This document shows, in pieces, positions 33,808 through 40,099 of a DNA stretch of 64,000 nt. Position numbers and translations under genes: made by a program. Each line of letters opens with the position of its first letter. The first letter of the stretch is position 1. Source of the stretch: Nocardioides sp. IC4_145 (GTDB lineage Bacteria; Actinomycetota; Actinomycetes; Propionibacteriales; Nocardioidaceae); assembly GCF_011250565.1 (NCBI RefSeq), contig NZ_JAANMS010000014.1, positions 1 to 64,000 of the forward strand, given 5' to 3'. The notes under the pieces are model-generated. The model was not told the origin of the DNA. It did no database searches and was given only the letters and a program-made list of their open reading frames with translations.

Positions 33808-35423
33808 GCGGCACGCTGCAGGCCGACCTGCTGCTGACCAACGCCCGGGTGCGTACGCTCGGCGGGCCGGACCACTCCGTGACGGCCTCGTCGGTGGCGG
33901 TGCTCGGCGGCCGCGTCGTGGCGCTCGAGGGCGTGCCGGCCCGACGGGTGGTCGACCTCGACGGCGCGGTCGTGGTGCCGGGCTTCCACGACGCGCACAA
34001 CCACATGGCCTGGCACGGGCTGGCGCTCGCCGAGGTGGACCTGCGCGTGCCGTCGCTCGACCACCTCTACGAGGCCGTCGCCGCCCGGGCAGCGACGCTC
34101 GGCCCCGACGAGTGGGTCGTCGGGTCGGGCTACGACGAGAACAAGATCGGCGCGCACCCCGACCGGGACGCGCTCGACCGGGCAGCGGGTGGCCGGCGGG
34201 TCTGGCTCAAGCACACCTCCGGCCACATGTGCGTGGTCTCCTCCGCGGTCCTGGCCGACCTGGGCCTGGCCGACGCGCCCGTCGACGTGCCGGGCGGGCT
34301 GGTCGTGGTGGGCGAGGGGGGCCGTCCGACCGGGCTCCTGCAGGAGCAGGCGCAGTCGCTGCTCTCCCGGCTGGTCCTCCCCTACCCCGTCGCCACCCTC
34401 GTCGACGCGATCGAGCGGGCCGGGCGCGCCTACCTCGCCGAGGGCATCACCAGCGTCGTCGAGGCCGGCGTCGGCGGCGGCTGGATCGGCAAGAGCCCGG
34501 TGGAGGTCGCGGCCTACCAGGCCGCCCGCGACGCCGACCGGCTGCCGGTCCGCGTGGAGCTGATGGTCGCCGCGGACGTGCTGCACCCCGTGCCGGCCCA
34601 CGAGGCGGACGGGATGCCGCTCGGGCTCGACCTCGGCATCAGGACCGGCCTCGGCGACGACCGGCTGCGGCTCGGCCCGGTCAAGGTCTTCTCGGACGGG
34701 TCGCTGATCGGGCACACCTGCGCGCTGACCGAGGACTTCGCGGACACACCCGGTTCGCGCGGCTACCTGCAGGGCGACGCCGACGCGCTGCGCACCCGCA
34801 TCCTCGACGCGCACCGGTCCGGGTGGCGGGTGGCCGCCCACGCGATCGGCGACGCCGCGATCGACCTCGTCCTCGACGCGTACGCCGAGGCGCAGCGCCG
34901 CTGGCCGCGCCCGGACGTGCGCCACCGGGTCGAGCACTTCGGAGTGGCCCGGCCCGACCAGGTCGCGCGGGCCGCCGCGCTCGGCGTCGTGCCCGTGCCG
35001 CAGGGGCGGTTCGTCGGTGAGATCGGCGACGGGATGCTGCGGGCGCTCGGGCCGGAGCGGGCCGGCTGGGCCTACCGCGGCCGGTCGCTGCTGGACGCGG
35101 GGATCGTGGTCCCCGGCAGCTCGGACCGGCCGGTGGTCGACGGCCGCCCGCTGCTGGGCATCCACGACCTGGTCAACCGCACCACCGAAGGCGGGCGGCC
35201 GCTGGGCCGCGAGGAGGCGATGACGGGGCTGGAGGCGCTGACGGCGTACACGCTCGGGTCGGCGTACGCCTCGCACCAGGAGCACGAGCGCGGGCAGGTG
35301 CTGCCCGGGCGGTTGGCGGACCTGGCGGTGCTCTCCGACGACCCGGCGACCGTGGACCCGTCGCGGATCCGCGACATCGAGGTGCTGCGCACGGTGCTCG
35401 GCGGTCGGCTGGTGCACGGATGA
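33804..35423 (+). CDS. Amidohydrolase (YtcJ-like)
   Basis: A 539-residue metal-dependent hydrolase of the amidohydrolase superfamily, YtcJ/NfdA-like branch. Metal ligands are visible in PGFHDAHNHMAW near 57-68, in HAIGDAAIDLVLDAY, in RVEHFG and in the late Asp of SSDRP. This branch removes amide or N-formyl groups from diverse small molecules. GTG start within a GTGA overlap. It is the third gene of the TetR-flanked operon, and its link to CoA ligation suggests catabolism of an amide-bearing acid; this is inference. Confidence 0.9.
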   Translation: MSGTLQADLLLTNARVRTLGGPDHSVTASSVAVLGGRVVALEGVPARRVVDLDGAVVVPGFHDAHNHMAWHGLALAEVDLRVPSLDHLYEAVAARAATLGPDEWVVGSGYDENKIGAHPDRDALDRAAGGRRVWLKHTSGHMCVVSSAVLADLGLADAPVDVPGGLVVVGEGGRPTGLLQEQAQSLLSRLVLPYPVATLVDAIERAGRAYLAEGITSVVEAGVGGGWIGKSPVEVAAYQAARDADRLPVRVELMVAADVLHPVPAHEADGMPLGLDLGIRTGLGDDRLRLGPVKVFSDGSLIGHTCALTEDFADTPGSRGYLQGDADALRTRILDAHRSGWRVAAHAIGDAAIDLVLDAYAEAQRRWPRPDVRHRVEHFGVARPDQVARAAALGVVPVPQGRFVGEIGDGMLRALGPERAGWAYRGRSLLDAGIVVPGSSDRPVVDGRPLLGIHDLVNRTTEGGRPLGREEAMTGLEALTAYTLGSAYASHQEHERGQVLPGRLADLAVLSDDPATVDPSRIRDIEVLRTVLGGRLVHG

Positions 35424-36028
35424 GCGCGCCGGGAGGTCGGCTGGTCGAGGCCGGCTCGCTGCCGGCCGGCGAGCTCGCCGCGGTCCGGGCGATCTACGAG
35501 GGTGCCTTCCCGGACGAGCTGCAGGCGCCGTTCGAGGACCTCCTGGTCGACCGGCTGCTGGTGCACGTCGACGCGGACGGCCCGGCCGGTCTCGCGCTCG
35601 TGCGAGACCTCGGCCCGACGTCGTGGACATTCCTGCGCTACTACGCCGTCGGCCGACGCGGCCGCGGCACCGGCTCGGCGATGTGGGCCGACCTGGCCGC
35701 GCTGCTCGCGGAGGAGGGACGCACCCGTCTGGTCTGGGACGTCGAGGACCCCGACGAGCCCGGCCTCTCCCCCGCACTCGTCGAGGAGCACCGCCGGCGC
35801 ATCGTCTTCTACGAGCGGCTCGGCGGCCGGCTGCTGCCCGTGCGCGACTACGAGCCGCCGCACGACGACGGGCACGCGCCCCGGCTGCTCCTCATGGACG
35901 TGCCGCTGGGGTCGGGCGACGAGGCGCCGCTGCGGGACGTGGTCGAGGCGGTGTTCCGGTGGCGGTACGGGCGGACCGCGTCGGACCCGGTCGTCCGCCG
36001 GACGTTGGAGGCCAGCGGTCTGGCGTGA
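35420..36028 (+). CDS. GNAT family N-acetyltransferase
   Basis: A 202-residue GNAT-fold protein. The acetyl-CoA pyrophosphate-binding loop is GRRGRGTGSAMW near residues 78-89; VFYERLGGRLLPV is the following strand-helix. ATG start in an ATGA overlap with the amidohydrolase gene. It precedes the lysine aminomutase-like gene by 59 bp. It may modify a product of either neighbour. A beta-lysine acetylation role is possible but not shown by sequence. Confidence 0.85.
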   Translation: MSAPGGRLVEAGSLPAGELAAVRAIYEGAFPDELQAPFEDLLVDRLLVHVDADGPAGLALVRDLGPTSWTFLRYYAVGRRGRGTGSAMWADLAALLAEEGRTRLVWDVEDPDEPGLSPALVEEHRRRIVFYERLGGRLLPVRDYEPPHDDGHAPRLLLMDVPLGSGDEAPLRDVVEAVFRWRYGRTASDPVVRRTLEASGLA

Positions 36029-36075
36029 GCCGAAGATCCTGCGGCGTGGTCGTGGATATGACGCAGATCATCCGT

Positions 36076-36081
36076 TAGCGT
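36076..36081 (+). promoter_or_regulatory. -10 element, leaderless promoter of kamA
   Basis: TAGCGT ends 6 nt before the ATG at 36088. It gives kamA its own promoter apart from the upstream operon. Confidence 0.6.
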
Positions 36082-36087
36082 GGTCGC

Positions 36088-37494
36088 ATGAGCATCGAGA
36101 CGTCGATCGGCCTGGAGACCGGGCAGCCCTACCCCTACCGGCGGGTCGAGCTGGTCGAGCCCGACTGGACCCGCTTCCCGGGCTGGCGCGACGTGACGCG
36201 CGCCGAGTGGGAGTCGGTCCAGTGGCAGCGCGCCCACTGCGTCAAGAACGTCAAGCAGCTGCGCGACCTCATGGGCGACCTGCTCGACGAGCGCTTCTAC
36301 GCCGACCTCGAGCGCGACCAGCGCGAGCGCGCGACCATGTCGATGCTCGTGCCGCCGCAGATGCTCAACACGATGGTCCCCCACGCCGTGCCCGCAGGTC
36401 CCGGCTCCTTCACGGACGCGTTCTACGGCGACCCGCTGCGCCACTACATGGTCCCGGTCTTCTCCGACCGCCGCACCGACTGGCCCTCGCACCCCTACGC
36501 GAGCCGCGACTCGCTGCACGAGCACGACATGTGGGTCGCCGAGGGGCTCACCCACCGCTACCCGACCAAGGTGCTCGCCGAGCTGCTGCCGACCTGCCCG
36601 CAGTACTGCGGCCACTGCACCCGGATGGACCTCGTCGGCAACTCCACCCCGGTTGTCGACAAGCTGAAGTTCCTGGCCAAGCCGAACGACCGGCTCGAGG
36701 CGATGCTGGACTACCTGCGCCGCACGCCCGCCGTGCGGGACGTCGTGGTCTCCGGTGGCGACGTCGCGAACATGCCGTGGCCGCGGCTCGAGGCGTTCGT
36801 GACCGCCCTGCTCGAGGTCGAGAACATCCGCGACATCCGGCTCGCGACCAAGGCGCTGGTCGGGCTGCCGCAGCACTGGCTGCAGGACGACGTGCGTGCC
36901 GGCATGGAGCGCGTCGCCGGACTGGCCCGCGCGCGCGGGGTCTCGCTGGCGACCCACACCCACGCCAACCACGCACACTCGGTCACCCCGCTGGTCGCCG
37001 ACGCGGCGCGGGCGATGCTCGAGGCCGGCGTGCGCGACGTGCGCAACCAGGGCGTCCTGCTCGACGGTGTCAACGCCGACCCGCACGCGCTGCTCGACCT
37101 GTGCTTCGCGCTCCTCGACGGTGCCGGCGTGATGCCCTACTACTTCTACATGTGCGACATGATCCCCGCCGCTGAGCACTGGCGGGTCTCGCTCGCCGAC
37201 GCCCAGCGGTTGCAGACCGCGATCATGGGCTACCTGCCCGGCTTCGCGACCCCGCGGATCGTCTGCGACGTCCCGTTCGTCGGCAAGCGGTGGGTGCACC
37301 AGGTGACGTCGTACGACACCGAGCGCGGCGTGTCGGGCTGGACCAAGAACTACCGCACCTCGATCGAGGCCACCGACCCCGAGGCCCTCACCCGCACCTA
37401 CGAGTACTACGACCCGATCCACACCCTCCCCGAGTCCGGCCAGGACTGGTGGCGTCGCCGCGCCGGCCTCGACGCTCAGCTCGCCCTCACCTGA
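36088..37494 (+). CDS. kamA: KamA-family radical SAM protein (lysine 2,3-aminomutase-like)
   Basis: A 468-residue radical SAM, PLP-dependent aminomutase. The iron-sulphur cluster cysteines C170, C174 and C177 are in LPTCPQYCGHCTRMD, and GGDVANMPW is the SAM-binding glycine-rich stretch. The lysine in CDVPFVGKRW aligns in position with the PLP lysine of lysine 2,3-aminomutase, but the usual PGGGGK motif is replaced. Lysine to beta-lysine conversion is the family activity; the divergent PLP loop leaves the substrate open. It converges on an Lrp/AsnC regulator. Confidence 0.88.
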   Translation: MSIETSIGLETGQPYPYRRVELVEPDWTRFPGWRDVTRAEWESVQWQRAHCVKNVKQLRDLMGDLLDERFYADLERDQRERATMSMLVPPQMLNTMVPHAVPAGPGSFTDAFYGDPLRHYMVPVFSDRRTDWPSHPYASRDSLHEHDMWVAEGLTHRYPTKVLAELLPTCPQYCGHCTRMDLVGNSTPVVDKLKFLAKPNDRLEAMLDYLRRTPAVRDVVVSGGDVANMPWPRLEAFVTALLEVENIRDIRLATKALVGLPQHWLQDDVRAGMERVAGLARARGVSLATHTHANHAHSVTPLVADAARAMLEAGVRDVRNQGVLLDGVNADPHALLDLCFALLDGAGVMPYYFYMCDMIPAAEHWRVSLADAQRLQTAIMGYLPGFATPRIVCDVPFVGKRWVHQVTSYDTERGVSGWTKNYRTSIEATDPEALTRTYEYYDPIHTLPESGQDWWRRRAGLDAQLALT

Positions 37495-37501
37495 CCGCTC
37501 C

Positions 37502-37575
37502 GGCTGGTCGAGGAAGGCGCGCGAGCGTCCACCGGCCGGTTGAGGAATGCGCGCTAGCGCCTGTCTCGAAACCCG
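37502..37575. repeat. Dispersed GGTCGAG...TCTCGAAACCC repeat, partly doubled
   Basis: GGCTGGTCGAGGAAGGCGCG and then CCGGTTGAGGAATGCGCG begin two tandem unit starts, and the block closes with GCCTGTCTCGAAACCC. It lies just downstream of kamA. Confidence 0.7.
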
Positions 37576-37600
37576 CCGGTGTCTGCGGCGCCGTCGTCGA

Positions 37601-37680
37601 ACGGGCAGAACGTGGATCGCAGTGACGTCTCCGCAGGCGGGCCTGTCCGAACGCGCAGTTCTGCCCGTCCGTCGACGGAC
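37601..37680. repeat. Long-range inverted repeat between convergent genes
   Basis: ACGGGCAGAAC (37601-37611) and GTTCTGCCCGT (37658-37668) are perfect 11-bp arms 46 nt apart. The right arm runs into a perfect 14-bp palindrome, GTCCGTCGACGGAC (37667-37680). Confidence 0.65.
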
Positions 37681-37703
37681 CTGGGTGACTGCGCCGCGCT
37701 CGG

Positions 37704-38177
37704 TCAGCCGGCGTCGGGCTCGGCGGCGCTGACGGGCCGGTTCTCGTAGAAGGTGTTGAGGACGATGGTGGTCCGGGTGTTGACGTTCGCGGCGGCACGG
37801 ATCCGGGCGAGCAGGCCCTCGAGCGCGGACGGCGTCTCGGTGCGGACCTTGAGGATGTAGGACTCCTCCCCCGCGACCGACCAGCACGACTCGATCTCGG
37901 TGATCGTGCTGAGCCGCTCCGGGGAGTCGTCGGGCTGGGAGGGGTCGATCGGGCGGATCGAGATGAACGCGGTCAGCGGCAGGCCGACCTGCTCGTGGTC
38001 GATCGTCGCGCCGTAGCCCAGGATCAGCCCGCGCTGCTCGAGGCGCTTGACGCGCTGGTGCACCGCGGAGGTCGAGAGGCCGGTCGCCTTGCCGAGGTCG
38101 GTGAAGGACATCCGCCCGTCGGTCGCGAGCAGCTCGAGGATGTGTCGGTCGGTTGTCTCGACGTCACCGGTGCTCAC
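37704..38177 (-). CDS. Lrp/AsnC family regulator
   Basis: A 157-residue regulator. An N-terminal winged HTH (residues 8-65, TDLGKATGLSTSAVHQRVKRLEQRG) precedes a RAM ligand-binding domain of the usual layout. Such proteins respond to amino acids. It converges on kamA, so a lysine-linked role is possible. The GTG at 38177 has TAGGGT 7 nt upstream (leaderless). Confidence 0.92.
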   Translation of the reverse strand: MSTGDVETTDRHILELLATDGRMSFTDLGKATGLSTSAVHQRVKRLEQRGLILGYGATIDHEQVGLPLTAFISIRPIDPSQPDDSPERLSTITEIESCWSVAGEESYILKVRTETPSALEGLLARIRAAANVNTRTTIVLNTFYENRPVSAAEPDAG

Positions 38178-38184
38178 GCCGGTC

Positions 38185-38190
38185 ACCCTA
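38185..38190 (-). promoter_or_regulatory. -10 element, leaderless promoter of the Lrp gene
   Basis: TAGGGT on the minus strand ends 7 nt before the GTG at 38177. Confidence 0.6.
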
Positions 38191-38271
38191 GCCACCGGCT
38201 GGGGCGACCGGACGCGGACCTGCGGATCGGCCGACGTCGCCGTCCGCGATCGTTCTGACAGGATGCGGCGC

Positions 38272-39198
38272 GTGACCTCCGAGCCCGGCCGCCTGATGCT
38301 CCTCGACACCGCCTCGATGTACTTCCGGGCCTTCTTCGGCGTCCCGGAGATCAAGGCGCCCGACGGGACGCCGGTGAACGCCGTGCGCGGGCTGCTGGAC
38401 TTCATCAGCCGGCTGGTCGACGAGTACCGCCCCACCGACCTGGTCTGCTGCTGGGACAACGACTGGCGGCCGCAGTGGCGGGTCGACCTGCTGCCGTCGT
38501 ACAAGGCGCACCGCGTCGTCGAGGAGGTCGCCGGCTCGCCGGACGTCGAGGAGGTGCCCGACCCGCTCGAGGTGCAGGTGCCGATCATCCGCGACGTGCT
38601 GGACGCGTTCGGGATCCTCGTCGTGGGCGCCGACGGCTACGAGGCCGACGACGTCATCGGCACCCTCGCCACCGGTGCCGGCCAGCCGGTCGACGTGGTC
38701 ACCGGCGACCGGGACCTGTTCCAGCTCGTCGACGACGAGCTGGACGTCCGCGTCCTCTACATCGCCCGCGGCGTGGGGCGGCACGAGCGCGTGACCAACG
38801 ACTGGGTGCGGGAGAAGTACGGCATCGACGCCCGGCAGTACGCCGACTTCGCCACGCTCCGCGGGGACGCCTCCGACGGGCTGCCCGGCGTGGCCGGAGT
38901 GGGCGACAAGACCGCGGCCAGCCTGCTCGGCCGGCACGGCGACATGGCCGGCATCCGTGCGGCCGCGCTCGACCCGGAGTCGGGCATGGGGCCGGGCCCG
39001 CGGGCCAAGCTGAAGGCGGCCGCGGACTACCTCGAGGTCGCGCCCCGCGTCGTCGCCGTCGCTCGCGACATCGACCTCGACCGGTCGGGCACCGCGCTCC
39101 CCCGCACCCCGCGCGACCCCGAGCGGCTCGCGGCGCTGGCCGAGCAGTGGGCACTGACCAGCCCGGTCGAGCGGCTGACCGCCGTCCTCTCCGGCTGA
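38272..39198 (+). CDS. Stand-alone 5'-3' exonuclease (DNA polymerase I N-domain type)
   Basis: A 308-residue FEN/PIN-type nuclease, homologous to the 5' nuclease domain of DNA polymerase I but without a polymerase. The metal-binding acidic residues lie in LLDTASMYFRAFFG, DGYEADDVIG and VTGDRDLFQLVDD, and a helix-hairpin-helix is at GVAGVGDKTAASLLG. It trims 5' flaps in replication and repair. The GTG at 38272 is preferred; an ATG at 38263 is in frame too. A CAGGAT hexamer lies 7 nt before the GTG. Confidence 0.9.
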   Translation: MTSEPGRLMLLDTASMYFRAFFGVPEIKAPDGTPVNAVRGLLDFISRLVDEYRPTDLVCCWDNDWRPQWRVDLLPSYKAHRVVEEVAGSPDVEEVPDPLEVQVPIIRDVLDAFGILVVGADGYEADDVIGTLATGAGQPVDVVTGDRDLFQLVDDELDVRVLYIARGVGRHERVTNDWVREKYGIDARQYADFATLRGDASDGLPGVAGVGDKTAASLLGRHGDMAGIRAAALDPESGMGPGPRAKLKAAADYLEVAPRVVAVARDIDLDRSGTALPRTPRDPERLAALAEQWALTSPVERLTAVLSG

Positions 39199-39233
39199 CG
39201 CGCGCGACACCTGGGGCCTCACCGACCCGTCCG

Positions 39234-39239
39234 TACGGT
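39234..39239 (+). promoter_or_regulatory. -10 element, leaderless promoter of the NAD(P)-binding gene
   Basis: TACGGT ends 6 nt before the ATG at 39246. Confidence 0.6.
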
Positions 39240-39245
39240 GGGGCC

Positions 39246-39899
39246 ATGAGCCAGATCGCGATCGTCGGGGGCCACGGCAAGGTGGCCCAGCACCTCATCA
39301 CCACCCTCGTTGCCCGAGGTCACACGCCGGTCGCACTCGTCCGCAAGGAGGAGTACCGCGACGAGCTCGAGGGGAAGGGCGCCCTCGTGCGGATGCTCGA
39401 CATCGAGGCGCAGGACGGCGCGGCGTACGCCGAGGCGTTCGAGGACTGCGACGCCGTCGTGTTCGCGGCCGGTGGTGGCGCCGACGGCAACATCGAGCGC
39501 AAGCGCACCGTCGACCTCGAGGGCTCGCTGAAGTCGATCGAGGGCGCGAAGCAGGCCGGCATCGAGCGCTTCGTCCAGGTCTCCGCCATCGGCGTCGACG
39601 CGCCGCTGCCCGACGACACCGAGGACGTCTGGCAGGCGTACGTCGAGGCGAAGCGCGACGCCGACGCCGCGCTGCGGGACAGCGGGCTGGCCTGGACGAT
39701 CATCCGCCCCGGCGCCCTCACCGACGACCCCGGCACCGGCCTGGTCACGCTCGGCGAGTCCGTCGAGCGGGGCGCGGTCACCCGCGCCGACGTCGCCGCC
39801 GTCCTCGCGGTGTGCCTCGACGAGGACGCCTCGATCGGCAAGCAGTGGGAGCTCGTCGGCGGCGACACGCCCGTCGCCGACGCCGTCACCTCCGCCTGA
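39246..39899 (+). CDS. NAD(P)-binding atypical SDR (YwnB/BVR-B-like)
   Basis: A 217-residue single-domain Rossmann protein. The cofactor motif GGHGKVAQH is at 8-16 and an ERFVQVSAIG strand follows in the middle. It lacks the catalytic YxxxK of classical SDRs, so it belongs with the atypical SDRs that bind NADP(H). Its ligand is unknown. It ends just before the 22-nt repeat array. Confidence 0.85.
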   Translation: MSQIAIVGGHGKVAQHLITTLVARGHTPVALVRKEEYRDELEGKGALVRMLDIEAQDGAAYAEAFEDCDAVVFAAGGGADGNIERKRTVDLEGSLKSIEGAKQAGIERFVQVSAIGVDAPLPDDTEDVWQAYVEAKRDADAALRDSGLAWTIIRPGALTDDPGTGLVTLGESVERGAVTRADVAAVLAVCLDEDASIGKQWELVGGDTPVADAVTSA

Positions 39900-39910
39900 C
39901 CCTCCCGGCC

Positions 39911-40090
39911 GAAGTGGCACCCCGGCAGGGTCGAAGTGGCACCCCGGCAGGGTCGAAGTGGCACCCCCGCAGGTCGTGAGCTGCGGCAGTGCCACCTCGG
40001 ACCTGCGGGAGCGCCACCTCGGACCTGCGGGAGCGCCACCTCGGACCTGCGGGAGCGCCACCTCGGACCTGTGGGAGTGCCACTTCGGCG
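39911..40090. repeat. Eight-unit 22-nt array in opposed orientations
   Basis: Three units GAAGTGGCACCCCGGCAGG+TC (39911-39932, 39933-39954, 39955-39975) are followed by five units in reverse complement form (CTGCGGGAGCGCCACCTCGG+AC at 39981, 40003, 40025, 40047 and 40069). The three at 40003, 40025 and 40047 are identical. The whole block can fold into a long hairpin between convergent genes. Confidence 0.9.
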
Positions 40091-40099
40091 GGGACGGGA

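Noticed and set aside
39911..40090. CRISPR-like array
   Set aside because: Units are contiguous with almost no spacers and switch orientation midway. No cas genes are nearby.
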